A DNA stretch of 64,000 nucleotides, taken from NCBI RefSeq assembly GCF_019798055.1, contig NZ_JAHOPH010000009.1, forward strand, positions 62,001 to 126,000, written 5' to 3'. Both the position numbers and the translations under genes were made by a program. Shown piece after piece: positions 40,461 through 49,548 of the stretch. The notes under the pieces are model-generated. The model did no database searches and was not told the origin of the DNA. It saw only the letters and a program-made list of their open reading frames with translations. The DNA is from Salsipaludibacter albus. GTDB taxonomy: Bacteria; Actinomycetota; Nitriliruptoria; Nitriliruptorales; Nitriliruptoraceae. How positions within the stretch are numbered: position 1 is the first letter of the stretch; each line of letters begins with the position of its first letter.

Positions 40461-41320
40461 CCACGGCGGCGGCCCTGCCACGACGCGATCCGGCCCGGCG
40501 GCTGGTGGCCGAGGGCCTCGGCACGGCGGTGTTGCTCCTGGCGGTGGTCGGGTCCGGCATCGCCACGAGCGACACGGCGGCCCCGTCCACCCAGCTGTTC
40601 CAGCACGCCGCAGTCGTCGGGATGACCCTGGTCGTGCTGATCTGGGTGCTCGCCCCCGTGTCCGGCGCCCACCTCAACCCTGCGGTCACCCTGGCCGCGG
40701 TCGTGTCCCGTCGCCTCGCCCCAGGACTGGCCGCCGCCTACGTCGTGGTGCAGCTGGCAGGGGCGATCGCCGGGACGGTGCTCGCCGACCTGCTGTTCGC
40801 CCGCCCGGCGCTGGCGTGGGGCACGATCGACCGGTCGGGTCCGGAACTGTGGGCCTCCGAACTGGTCGCCACCGCTGGCCTCGTCGGCGTGATCTTCGCG
40901 CTGCTGGCCACCGACCAGACCGCACGCGTCGGTGCCGCGGTCGGGGCCTGGGTCGCCGCGGCGATCTACTTCACCTCGTCGATGAGCTTCGCGAACCCGG
41001 CCGTGACCATCGCCCGCATGCTCACCGACTCGTGGACCGGGATCGTGCCCGCCCACGTCCCCGCATTCGTGGCCGCCCAAATGCTCGGCGCCGTGGTCGC
41101 GGTCGCTGCCGTCACCTGGCTGTTCCGGCCCGTGCCCGACCGGGCCGGGACCTCACCCACGCCGCGACCCGTGGCCGCGGCCGATCCCACCAGGAGCACG
41201 TCCCATGACCACCAGCCTGGACCTCGCCCAGCGCAACCAGCTCAGGACCACCGCCCAGGTCCTCAACCGCGAGTTCAAGGGGGTCTTCGCGACCGAGGTG
41301 ATCGAACGGTTCCTCCATGA
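40457..41320 (+). CDS. MIP/aquaporin channel (arsenite efflux type)
   Basis: A 287-residue major intrinsic protein. Both NPA boxes are present (AHLNPAVTLAAVV and FANPAVTIARML) among six hydrophobic segments. In ars operons aquaporins such as AqpS allow arsenite to leave down its gradient in place of ArsB. ATG at 40457 overlaps the ArsR fusion. The C-terminus is odd: the frame runs 116 bp into arsC as a Pro/His/Arg-rich tail, and the membrane part ends about residue 230, so a normal stop has probably been lost or shifted. Confidence 0.85.
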   Translation: MTTAAALPRRDPARRLVAEGLGTAVLLLAVVGSGIATSDTAAPSTQLFQHAAVVGMTLVVLIWVLAPVSGAHLNPAVTLAAVVSRRLAPGLAAAYVVVQLAGAIAGTVLADLLFARPALAWGTIDRSGPELWASELVATAGLVGVIFALLATDQTARVGAAVGAWVAAAIYFTSSMSFANPAVTIARMLTDSWTGIVPAHVPAFVAAQMLGAVVAVAAVTWLFRPVPDRAGTSPTPRPVAAADPTRSTSHDHQPGPRPAQPAQDHRPGPQPRVQGGLRDRGDRTVPP

Positions 41321-41846
41321 ATCGCTCGACCAGCTCCTCCGCGGTGCCAACTACACCAACTTCGTCCCCGTCCTGGCCGAACGCTTCGCCCGCGAACGCC
41401 TCCGCGCGCTGGGCAAGATCCAAGGAGACATCGTGACCGACACCCCGACCGTGATCTTCCTGTGCGTGCACAACGCCGGCCGCTCCCAGATGGCCATGGG
41501 CTGGATGCAGCACCTCGCCGGCGACCGCATCGAGGTCATGTCCGGCGGGTCCGACCCCGGCAGCCAGGTCAACCCGTCCGCGGTCGCCGCCATGGACGAG
41601 GTCGGCATCGACATCTCGTCGGGCTACCCCAAGCCATGGACCGACGAGACCATCGGCGCCGCCGACGTCATCGTCACGATGGGCTGCGGGGACGCCTGCC
41701 CCGTGCTGCCCGGCAAGCGCTACCTCGACTGGGAGCTCGAGGACCCCGCCGGCAAGGGCGTCGCCGAGGTCCGGCCGGTCCGTGACGACATCGAACGACG
41801 CGTCCGCGGGCTGATGCGCGAACTCGGCGTCGAGCCCCCGGCCTGA
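41205..41846 (+). CDS. arsC: Arsenate reductase with N-terminal three-helix bundle domain
   Basis: A 213-residue ArsC. Residues 1-70 form a three-helix bundle found near actinobacterial arsenate reductases (FKGVFATEVIERFLHESLDQ). The phosphatase-type domain follows, with FLCVHNAGRSQ (C87, R93) and VTMGCGDACPVLPGKRY carrying the second Cys pair used by thioredoxin- or mycothiol-linked enzymes. An internal AAGGAG and GTG at 41433 could make a separate short ArsC. It is the last gene of the ars operon. Confidence 0.92.
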   Translation: MTTSLDLAQRNQLRTTAQVLNREFKGVFATEVIERFLHESLDQLLRGANYTNFVPVLAERFARERLRALGKIQGDIVTDTPTVIFLCVHNAGRSQMAMGWMQHLAGDRIEVMSGGSDPGSQVNPSAVAAMDEVGIDISSGYPKPWTDETIGAADVIVTMGCGDACPVLPGKRYLDWELEDPAGKGVAEVRPVRDDIERRVRGLMRELGVEPPA

Positions 41847-41961
41847 ACGCCGGCACGGCCCCGGATGTCCGCCGACGTGTTGGCACGCCAGCGTGTCGAC
41901 CTGACGGCTCGGGTGCACACCCTCGTACGACGTTCCGGGCGTGCCACCCGGGACGGACCCC

Positions 41962-42846
41962 TCAGCGAGGTGACGCGGTGATCACGCCTGCGTAGGGGCC
42001 GAGGTACGGCAGTGGGTCGTCGCTGAGGCCGTCGACCCACAGCTGGGAGATCTGGCCGTCGAGGTACAGGGCGTCGTCCACGCCCAGTTCGTCGCGGAAC
42101 AGGGTCGCGAAGTCCCAGAGGTTGACCGGCCGGAAGGTGGCGACCAGGTAGACGGTGCGGCCGTCGGGGCTGACGCCGACGCCCGACCGGATGGCGACGT
42201 TCTCGCTGCCCTCCCGGAACTCGGGATGCACTTCACCGTCGAGCAGCAGGGCCGGCCCGGACTGGGTGGCGTGGACCACACCGGTCGGGTCGTAGACGGT
42301 CGAGTCGACCACCGCGGCCGTGCCGTCGTCGTGGACCGCGAAGACCGCGTTGGGCTTGAGGTGGAAGTTGCCCCCACCATCGGCGAGGTTCAACTCGCGC
42401 AACTCCTGCCCGTCGGCGACGAGCAGCCCGCCGGGGGTCAGGTCGGTGGAGAAGATCCCCGCGTTGGTGAGGACGGTGACCTCGGGGTGGGCGTCGAGGT
42501 AGGCGCCCAGGTCGGTTCCCTCGGGGTCCTGTGGCCAGTCGACGCGGACATCCCACCGGTCCAGGGGCAGCACGACCGCGTCCGCTGGTCCGATCCCACG
42601 CACGTCGACCTCCGTGCGTGCATCCGTCGACCTCGGCGTGGGGACTGGCTCGGTCGCCACGGTCGTCGAAGGCCCGACGTCGGGCAACGCTGCGGCCGAC
42701 GGCGAGGGCTGGGCGGCCGACGTCGTGCCGTTAGGCGCTGGCGGGGGAGTGGGGCCGGACCCGGGCGAGGAACAGGCGACCGCCGCGGTCACCAGGACCA
42801 CGGCGGCACGACCAGCGAAACGGAACACGGGCGCACGGTACGCCAT
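41962..42846 (-). CDS. Phosphodiester glycosidase-like lipoprotein
   Basis: A 294-residue exported lipoprotein. The N-terminus AAVVLVTAAVACSSPGS is a type II signal with the lipobox Cys near residue 25, followed by a Pro/Ser-rich linker. The body matches the NAGPA/phosphodiester glycosidase family: TVLTNAGIFSTDLTPGGLLV, NAVFAV, VHATQSGPALLLDGEVHPEF, and GVDDALYLDGQISQLWV. Such enzymes remove sugars linked by phosphodiester, for example from wall polymers. Its substrate is unknown. ATG at 42846. Confidence 0.85.
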   Translation of the reverse strand: MAYRAPVFRFAGRAAVVLVTAAVACSSPGSGPTPPPAPNGTTSAAQPSPSAAALPDVGPSTTVATEPVPTPRSTDARTEVDVRGIGPADAVVLPLDRWDVRVDWPQDPEGTDLGAYLDAHPEVTVLTNAGIFSTDLTPGGLLVADGQELRELNLADGGGNFHLKPNAVFAVHDDGTAAVVDSTVYDPTGVVHATQSGPALLLDGEVHPEFREGSENVAIRSGVGVSPDGRTVYLVATFRPVNLWDFATLFRDELGVDDALYLDGQISQLWVDGLSDDPLPYLGPYAGVITASPR

Positions 42847-42884
42847 CGCCCGTTCCGGCCCCTGCGGGGTTGGGTCGCCGGCGG

Positions 42885-43262
42885 TCAGACCGCCGAGTCG
42901 GCCGGCTCGGGCTCGGCCTGCTCGGGATCGGGCGTGGGCGCGGTGTCGTCGGCGCGCGGGCGGGGTGCGTCGAGGAACTCGACCCGGTCGGCGACCACGA
43001 CCACCTTCTCCCGGTTCGCGCCGGTCTCGCGATCGGTCCAGGTCTGCTGCTCGAGCCGGCCGGACACGGCCACCCGGCGGCCGGTCGTGAGGTGCTCGGC
43101 GGCGACCTCGGCCGTGCGCGACCAGGCGGTGACGGTCAGGAAGTCGGTCCCGTCGCCGAGCCGGTCCACGGCAAGGCGCAGGTCGGTCACGGGCGTGCCG
43201 GTCGGGGTGTGGCGCAGCTGGGGTGTCGCGGTCAGCCGGCCGACGAGCGTGGTGGTGTTCAT
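42885..43262 (-). CDS. ssb: Single-stranded DNA-binding protein (accessory type)
   Basis: A 125-residue SSB with the OB-fold: TTTLVGRLTATPQLRHTPTG, FLTVTAWSRTAEVAAEHLTT, GRRVAVSGRLEQQTWTDRET. The tail is Pro/Glu-rich and ends ADSAV, without the DDDIPF tip that recruits repair partners, so it is probably a secondary SSB rather than the main one. ATG at 43262. It lies in a minus-strand run with corA and the glycosidase lipoprotein. Confidence 0.88.
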   Translation of the reverse strand: MNTTTLVGRLTATPQLRHTPTGTPVTDLRLAVDRLGDGTDFLTVTAWSRTAEVAAEHLTTGRRVAVSGRLEQQTWTDRETGANREKVVVVADRVEFLDAPRPRADDTAPTPDPEQAEPEPADSAV

Positions 43263-43361
43263 GGGTGGGTCCTGTCGATGACTCCAGTCGATGTCCGGGA
43301 CCCTACGGACACCTTCGCCCGGGCCGAGGCGCCACCTGCCGACCTGTGGACGACCGCGTCG

Positions 43362-44567
43362 CTACCGCCGTCGCAGCAGCCGGCGGGTGCCGCGCCCGAG
43401 GCTGCGCGCCCCACTGACCGGGACCTTCAGGATCGTGCCCAGGACCGGGACGTCGAGGGTGTCGGACAGCCGGGCGCGTCGGGCGGTCGCGTCGCGTTCG
43501 GCCTGGCCGCCGATCCAGCCCCGCAACCGGAACCAGGTGCCCATCACCGCGATGATCAACGCGAACGACCCCATCATGATCGCGAATCCCCAGCGGTCGT
43601 CGGCTCCCGGCAGGTTGAAGAAGTTCGTCCCCCAGATCCCGGCCAGGACCGAGATCGGCAGGAGCATGGCCGAGACCAGGGTCAGCACGCGCAGCATGTC
43701 GTTGAGCTCGTCGTCCTGGGCCGCGCGGTAGGTGTCCAGCGCGCTGTCGAGCAGCTGGCTGTAGGACTCCGACAGGGCGCTCATGCGGTACAGGTGGTCG
43801 TAGATGTCCCGGAATCGCGGGAGGTCGCCGTCCCGGATGGCGACATTGTCCACCAGCGGTTCGATCTCGCGGACGGTCCGGCGCAGGACCTCGGCCTGCG
43901 GGACGACCACCCGGCGCAGCTGGATGACGTCGCGCTGGAGTCGGTACAGGTCGTCGCGGGTCGCCTCGGTGGGCGTGGTCAGCAGGTCCGCGTCGACGAC
44001 GTCCAGCCGACGCTCGAAGTGGTCGACGAACGGCACCATGACGTCGGTGATCGAGTCCAGCAGGTGGTGGACCAGCAGGATCGGCCGGGGGATGAACGCA
44101 CCCGCGCGCCGCTCGAGGTGGGTCGCCAGGGCGTCCAGGGCCGGCATCCTCCATCGGTGCCAGGTGACCAGCAGCCGCGGCGCCAGCAGCACGTCGAGCT
44201 CGCCCGTCACGACGCTGGACGCGCCCCGCACGTCCGCACCGCCGTCCGGGTCGGGTTCCGGCGCGACAGTGTCGTCCTCGCGCAGCCGCAGCGCGTGCAC
44301 CACCAGCAGCAGCTGGTCGTCGATCAGCTCCACCTTCGGGAGGTGGCGGTCGTCGCGCATGTCCTCGGCGAACAGGGGGGCGACCCCGAGCCGGGACAAC
44401 AGCGTGTCCTGGAGTGGGTCGGGATCGGCCTCGTCGAGCACGTCGACCCAGTACCACGGGACAGCCCGTCCCGCCGCCTGGGGGATGTCGTCCTCCAGCG
44501 CGGCGACGACCTCGTCGAGGGTGGCCGTGGTGCAGGCGTCCTCGGTGACGTGGCGGATCGTGATCAT
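43362..44567 (-). CDS. corA: CorA family magnesium/metal transporter
   Basis: A 401-residue CorA-type channel. The long N-terminal cytoplasmic domain is acidic, and two C-terminal membrane segments follow TLVSAMLLPISVLAGIWGTN and FAIMMGSFALIIAVMGTWF. The invariant GMN selectivity motif reads GTN. That change abolishes magnesium transport in characterised CorA, though divergent GxN motifs occur in the wider 2-TM-GxN family, so the ion may differ. ATG at 44567. The protein ends in a basic tail (SLGRGTRRLLRRR). Confidence 0.88.
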   Translation of the reverse strand: MITIRHVTEDACTTATLDEVVAALEDDIPQAAGRAVPWYWVDVLDEADPDPLQDTLLSRLGVAPLFAEDMRDDRHLPKVELIDDQLLLVVHALRLREDDTVAPEPDPDGGADVRGASSVVTGELDVLLAPRLLVTWHRWRMPALDALATHLERRAGAFIPRPILLVHHLLDSITDVMVPFVDHFERRLDVVDADLLTTPTEATRDDLYRLQRDVIQLRRVVVPQAEVLRRTVREIEPLVDNVAIRDGDLPRFRDIYDHLYRMSALSESYSQLLDSALDTYRAAQDDELNDMLRVLTLVSAMLLPISVLAGIWGTNFFNLPGADDRWGFAIMMGSFALIIAVMGTWFRLRGWIGGQAERDATARRARLSDTLDVPVLGTILKVPVSGARSLGRGTRRLLRRR

Positions 44568-44758
44568 CGGACTCCCGACGTCCGCGGGTGCATGTGCCCG
44601 GCCGAGGCTATTGGTCCCGGGCCGATCCGCCGGGGACCGCTCCCGGACCGCCCCGGACGGACCACCCGCCCAACCGGGCTGCCACCCGTCGCGCCCCGCC
44701 CCTAGGCTGCGGACGTGCGGCGTCGTTGCGCGCAGTCGATCTCCCGGGAGGTGAACCG

Positions 44759-46393
44759 ATGACCCCGACCGCACCCGAGACCGGTCGACAGGTCACCCTG
44801 GCGACCCTGGTCGACGTCATGGGGACGATCGAGTCCGCGCTGTCCATGGCGCGCGAGGAGGTCGATGCGCTCAACGTCTTCCCCGTGCCCGACGGCGACA
44901 CCGGCACCAACCTGCTGATGACCGTGCGGTCCGCGCTGGCCGAGGTGTCCGACGACGCCGACGCGGCCACCCGCGCGCACCAGCTCGGCCACGGGGCGGT
45001 GCGCGGTGCGCGGGGCAACTCCGGGGTCATCTTCTCCCAGGTCGTGCGTGCCCTGCTCGAGCACGTCACCGACGAGCCGTTCACGACCCGGGACCTCGCC
45101 GCCTTCCTGTCCTCCGCACGGGACCTGTCCTACGACGCCGTCGCCGAACCGGTCGCGGGCACGATCCTGACCGCGATGGACGAGGCGGTGGCCGCGGCCG
45201 AGCGGTCCATGGAGGACCACCTCGACCTGCCCCTGGCGCTGGAACAGGTCACCGACGCCGTCGCGCTGGCGGTCGCCCGGACCCGGGACGTCCTGGACGC
45301 CAATCGCCATGCCGGCGTGGTCGACGCCGGCGCGCGCGGGTTCGAGGTGGCGATGGTCGCCCTGCGGGCGCACCTGCAGGGCGACGAGGTCCCCAGCCAC
45401 CCGCCACCGGTGCGTCGCAGCCAGGAGACCGGCGACATCCGCCGCGAGTCCGGCTCGCTGGCCTACCAGTACGAGGTGCAGTACCTCCTCGAGGCCCCCG
45501 ACGACCGGGCCGAGACGCTCCGGCGAGAACTGACCGACCTCGGCGACTCGGTCGTGGTCGTGGCCTGCGGCGGGCTGCTCAACGTCCACGTCCACACCAA
45601 CGAGGTGGACGCCGCCGTGGCCGTGGGTGCGGCCCTGGGGACCACCACCCGGGTCGAGGTGCACGCCTTCGCCGACCAGATCGACCGCCCCACCGTCGAG
45701 GCGACGTCGCAGCACCGCGCGGTCGGCCACGTCGTCGTCCTGCCCAGCGCCGCGCTCGGCGACCTGGTCACGGTCCCCGGCGTGCGGGTCGTGGTGGCGT
45801 CACCCGGTCGCCTGCCCAGCGTCGCCGACCTGCTCGCGGCCGCGGGCGAGGTCGACGCCGACGACGTCGTGGTGCTGCCCGGACATCGCAACGTGGTGCC
45901 GACGGCCGTGCAGGCCGCTCGCGTGTCGCAGGCCGAGGAGGGACCGGACCTGCACGTCGTGGCCGAGGCCGACACCGCGCCGGCGGTGCTCGCGGCGCTG
46001 GCCGTGGCCGACGAGGAACTGCTGGACGTCGAACTGCTCGCCACCGCGGCGGCCGACGTGGTGGCCGGCGAGATCGTCGGTGCCGTGCGCGACGCCACCA
46101 CCCCGGTGGGAGGGGTCCGCCGTGGCGACCACCTGGTCGTCGTGGGCGGCCGCGTCGTCGCCGCGTCCGACGACGCCGACGCGATGCGCGAGCGACTTCT
46201 GGACGCATTGCTGGCCGACGGGGCCGAGCTCGTCACGGTGCTGGCGGGCCACGACACGACCGTGGCCGACCGGGCAGCCTTCACCGAGGCGGTCCGTCGC
46301 CGGGTGCCCGACGCCGAGGTCGAGGTCCTGGCCGCGGACCTGCCGACGTCGCGCTGGCTCGTGGGCGCCGAGGGCGTCCCGGTGCATCGCTGA
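44759..46393 (+). CDS. DAK2 / FakA-like dihydroxyacetone-kinase-family protein
   Basis: A 544-residue protein of the FakA/YloV family. The N-terminal DAK2 kinase-like domain has FPVPDGDTGTNLLMTVRSAL and ARGNSGVIFSQVVRALLEH. The middle and C-terminal domains are as in FakA, which phosphorylates fatty acids bound to FakB. No fakB is in the window. The stop is followed by recG after 2 bp, the conserved gene order. ATG at 44759 has GGGAGG upstream. Confidence 0.92.
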   Translation: MTPTAPETGRQVTLATLVDVMGTIESALSMAREEVDALNVFPVPDGDTGTNLLMTVRSALAEVSDDADAATRAHQLGHGAVRGARGNSGVIFSQVVRALLEHVTDEPFTTRDLAAFLSSARDLSYDAVAEPVAGTILTAMDEAVAAAERSMEDHLDLPLALEQVTDAVALAVARTRDVLDANRHAGVVDAGARGFEVAMVALRAHLQGDEVPSHPPPVRRSQETGDIRRESGSLAYQYEVQYLLEAPDDRAETLRRELTDLGDSVVVVACGGLLNVHVHTNEVDAAVAVGAALGTTTRVEVHAFADQIDRPTVEATSQHRAVGHVVVLPSAALGDLVTVPGVRVVVASPGRLPSVADLLAAAGEVDADDVVVLPGHRNVVPTAVQAARVSQAEEGPDLHVVAEADTAPAVLAALAVADEELLDVELLATAAADVVAGEIVGAVRDATTPVGGVRRGDHLVVVGGRVVAASDDADAMRERLLDALLADGAELVTVLAGHDTTVADRAAFTEAVRRRVPDAEVEVLAADLPTSRWLVGAEGVPVHR

Positions 46394-46395
46394 CC

Positions 46396-48585
46396 GTGGC
46401 CGACGACGCCGTGCTGTCGCTCGACGACGCCGTGACCGTGCTCGAGGGGGTGGGACCGAAGACCGCCGAGCAGTTCGCGGACGGTCTCGCGATCCACACC
46501 GTCGGGGACCTGCTCCACCACTACCCCCGGCGCCACGACGACCTCGGCGAGCTGATGGACCTGTCCGCGGTCACCGTGGGCGAGCCCGCCACCCTGGTCG
46601 GGACCGTCCTGGACTGGACCACCCGGACCGTGCCGCGCCGGGGACGGCGCGGACGCCTCACGATCTCGGAGGCCGTGGTCGCCACCGACCCCGGACCGAC
46701 CTTCCTGGTGACGTTCTTCAACCAGGGATGGCGACCGAACACGCTGCCCCGTGGCTCGATCGCCGCCTTCTCGGGCAAGGTCGAGCGGTTCCGCTCGATG
46801 CTCAAGATCTCGACGCCCGAGGTCGTCGACCTCGGGCGTGCCCGGGACGTCGACGCGGGCGAGGCGGTGGCCGCGTTGGACCACCAGGTGCTGCTGCCGG
46901 TGTACCCGGCGACCGAGGACCTGCCCACCTGGAAGCTGGCCCGGTGGGTCGAGCAGGCGCTGGAGTCCGTCCCGCCGTACGCCGACTGGCTGGACGAGGA
47001 CACGCTGGACCGGTTCGACCTGGTCACGCTCGACCAGGCGATGCGCTGGATCCACGTCCCACCCGACAAGCCCAGCTTCTCGGCGGCACGGCGGCGGCTG
47101 GTGTTCGACGAGCTCTACGCCCTCCAGCTCGGCCTGCAGTGGCGGCGCGCGCACCTGCGCGCCCGGTTGGCGGGCGTGGACAACCATCCTCGCCCCGACG
47201 GCCAGGCGGTCGCCTTCTGGGACTCGCTGCCGTTCACCCCGACCGAGGCCCAGACCGACGCGGTCGCCGAGATCGGGACGGACCTGGGTGCCGAGGCACC
47301 GATGCACCGGCTGCTGCAGGGCGATGTCGGGTCGGGCAAGACCCTCGTGGCCGTGCACGCGATGCTGACCGCCGTCGACAACGGTCGCCAGGCCGCACTG
47401 ATGGTCCCGACCGAGGTGCTCGCCGACCAGCACTTCCTGACCCTGCTGGAGCTGCTCGAGCCGTTGGGCGTCAACATGTTCGACGGGGTCCGGGTCGAGT
47501 TGCTGACCTCGTCGACCACGACGACGGAGCGACGCCGCATCCTGTCGGGGCTGCTCACCGGCGAGGTCGACCTGCTGGTCGGCACGCACGCCCTGCTGAC
47601 CGAGGAGGTGCGCTTCGCCGACCTCGGACTGGTGGTCGTCGACGAGCAGCACCGGTTCGGGGTCAACCAGCGGGTCGGGCTCAAGGACAAGCGTGACGCG
47701 CCGTCGGCCGACGGCCGCGCCACCATCCCGGACGTGCTGGTCATGACCGCGACCCCCATCCCGCGCTCCCTCGCGCTGACCCTCTACGGCGACCTCGACG
47801 TCACCGTCCTCGACGAGCTCCCGTCCGGTCGCAAGCCCATCGTCACCCAGCTGATCACCCCCGACCAGGTCGGACGCCGCCAGAAGCTGATGGCCTTCGT
47901 GCGTGAACAGGCGAGCGAGGGTCTGCAGACCTACGTCGTGTGCCCGCTGGTCGAGGAGTCCGACGCGCTCGAGGGCGTGAAGTCGGCGGTCGCCGAGCAC
48001 CGTCGGCTGTCGCGGGACGTCTTCCCGGACCTGGAGGTGGCCCTGGTGCACGGCCAGCTCTCGGCCGCCGACAAGGAAGCCGCGATGACGAGCTTCCGGA
48101 CCGGCGCTGCGAGCGTGCTGGTCGCCACGACCGTGATCGAGGTCGGGGTGGACGTCCCGACCGCGACGATCATGGTGGTCGAGAACGCGGACCGGTTCGG
48201 CATCTCGCAGCTGCACCAGTTGCGGGGGAGGGTCGGACGTGGCGCCGACATGTCCTACTGCGTGCTGTTCGCCGACCCGGTGAACGACGACACGCGCGAG
48301 CGCCTGGAGGCGGTGGCCGCGACCGTCGACGGGTTCGAACTGGCCGACGTGGACCTGCGGATCCGCGGACAGGGCCAGCTGTTCGGAGCGCGCCAGTCGG
48401 GCATGCCCGATCTCAAGCTGGCCAGCCTGCACCGCGACCTGTCGGTGGTCGCCGCCACGCGGAACCTGGCGCGTTCGGTGATCGACGCCGACCCGGACTT
48501 CACCGACCACCCGCTGCTGCGCGCGGAGGTCCTGCGCCGCTACGAGGGCGGCCTGGAGGACTTCGCCGCCTTGCAGACCGGGTGA
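46396..48585 (+). CDS. recG: ATP-dependent DNA helicase RecG
   Basis: A 729-residue RecG that regresses stalled forks and processes recombination intermediates. The N-terminal wedge has GVGPKTAEQFADGLAIHTVG and LVGTVLDWTTRT (OB-fold). The helicase has LLQGDVGSGKTLVAVHAML (motif I), VVVDEQHRFGV (DEQH, motif II), MTATPIPRSLALTLYGDLDV and the motif VI region LHQLRGRVGRG. GTG at 46396 is 2 bp after the fakA-like gene. Full length. Confidence 0.97.
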   Translation: MADDAVLSLDDAVTVLEGVGPKTAEQFADGLAIHTVGDLLHHYPRRHDDLGELMDLSAVTVGEPATLVGTVLDWTTRTVPRRGRRGRLTISEAVVATDPGPTFLVTFFNQGWRPNTLPRGSIAAFSGKVERFRSMLKISTPEVVDLGRARDVDAGEAVAALDHQVLLPVYPATEDLPTWKLARWVEQALESVPPYADWLDEDTLDRFDLVTLDQAMRWIHVPPDKPSFSAARRRLVFDELYALQLGLQWRRAHLRARLAGVDNHPRPDGQAVAFWDSLPFTPTEAQTDAVAEIGTDLGAEAPMHRLLQGDVGSGKTLVAVHAMLTAVDNGRQAALMVPTEVLADQHFLTLLELLEPLGVNMFDGVRVELLTSSTTTTERRRILSGLLTGEVDLLVGTHALLTEEVRFADLGLVVVDEQHRFGVNQRVGLKDKRDAPSADGRATIPDVLVMTATPIPRSLALTLYGDLDVTVLDELPSGRKPIVTQLITPDQVGRRQKLMAFVREQASEGLQTYVVCPLVEESDALEGVKSAVAEHRRLSRDVFPDLEVALVHGQLSAADKEAAMTSFRTGAASVLVATTVIEVGVDVPTATIMVVENADRFGISQLHQLRGRVGRGADMSYCVLFADPVNDDTRERLEAVAATVDGFELADVDLRIRGQGQLFGARQSGMPDLKLASLHRDLSVVAATRNLARSVIDADPDFTDHPLLRAEVLRRYEGGLEDFAALQTG

Positions 48586-48684
48586 CCGCGCCCCCCTGCC
48601 CCGTGCCTGGATCATCGGCGGTGTCGTGGCCGCGCTCGCCTTGCTGTTCGTGGCGTCAGCGCAGGTCGCAGGCGCGCCGGCGTG
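48582..48684 (+). CDS. Possible 34-residue membrane peptide after recG, frameshifted
   Basis: A GTG overlaps the recG stop (GTGA). Reading it gives a short TAPP segment, and one base away the sequence encodes PRAWIIGGVVAALALLFVAS, a clean single membrane span ending at TGA 48682-48684. The two parts are joined if the C6 run at 48591-48596 had seven C. A small membrane protein is plausible, but the frame depends on one base in a homopolymer. Confidence 0.3.
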
Positions 48685-48730
48685 ACCGTCGGCGCCCTAG
48701 GGTTCCGATCTGGCGAGGAAGGATCCACCC

Positions 48731-49474
48731 GTGACGTCGAGTGACGACCTCTGGATGGAGGCGAAGGACCGCGAGGAGCTCGTGGAGGCCTCGGGGACGA
48801 CCCTGGTCGACCGGTTCGACGTCCTGCTGGTGCTGGTCGTGGCGTCCCTGGCCGTGCAGTCGCTGATCGACATGACCGATGCCTTCCGCGACCGTGGCGC
48901 GCTCGCAGGCGCGTTGTTGGTCACCGCCCTGGTCGGCTCCACGATGATCGTGGCGTTGCGCACGGCCGGGCTCCAGCGTCGCCGCCGGCGCCCCACGGAG
49001 ATCTTCCTGGTCGTCGTCGTCGTCCTGTTGGGGTTGGTCCTGGTCCTGCAGCTGGCGGCAGGGCAGTCGATCCGCCTCGACGAAACGGGGGGCGCGCCCT
49101 GGTTCTGGCTGGCGCTGTCGGTGATGGCACCCGTCGTCGTGGTGCGTCGCCTGCTCCACCACAAGGCCGTCACTCGCCAGACGTTGTTCGGGGCACTGTC
49201 GGGGTATCTGCTGATCGCCATCGCGTTGTCGTTCGCCCTCCAGACGGTGGGCAGCGTCCAGTCCACGCCATTCTTCGGCTCGCCCCAACCCACGACGACC
49301 TTCATCTACTACAGCCTCGTGACCGTGACCACCGTGGGCTACGGCGACTTCACCGCCGCGACCGACCTCGGTCGGATGTTGTCGGTCTTCGGCGCCGTCC
49401 TGGGCCAGGTCTACCTCGTGGTGGTGGTGGCGATGGTCGTCGGCCTGCTGGCGCAGCGACGTCGACAGACCTGA
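48731..49474 (+). CDS. Potassium channel family protein
   Basis: A 247-residue membrane protein. The selectivity filter TVTTVGYGDF lies in the last third, between two pore helices (SYYSL-like and LGRMLSVFGAVLGQVYL), after several other hydrophobic segments (LVLVVASLAVQSLIDMTD, IFLVVVVVLLGLVLVLQLAA). No RCK or cyclic nucleotide domain is attached. GTG at 48731. A simple voltage-sensor-like N-terminal region without clear Arg repeats makes it a small ungated or weakly gated channel. It reads away from recG. Confidence 0.85.
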   Translation: MTSSDDLWMEAKDREELVEASGTTLVDRFDVLLVLVVASLAVQSLIDMTDAFRDRGALAGALLVTALVGSTMIVALRTAGLQRRRRRPTEIFLVVVVVLLGLVLVLQLAAGQSIRLDETGGAPWFWLALSVMAPVVVVRRLLHHKAVTRQTLFGALSGYLLIAIALSFALQTVGSVQSTPFFGSPQPTTTFIYYSLVTVTTVGYGDFTAATDLGRMLSVFGAVLGQVYLVVVVAMVVGLLAQRRRQT

Positions 49475-49548
49475 GACCCGCGCCACGCCTCGACCGGTCG
49501 TCGTCACGGTCCGGGCTGGCGTGCGGCCGCCCGAGGCACTGGGGGCGT

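Noticed and set aside
45463-48615. 1050-residue frame opposite recG
   Set aside because: Antisense of RecG, no recognisable domain.
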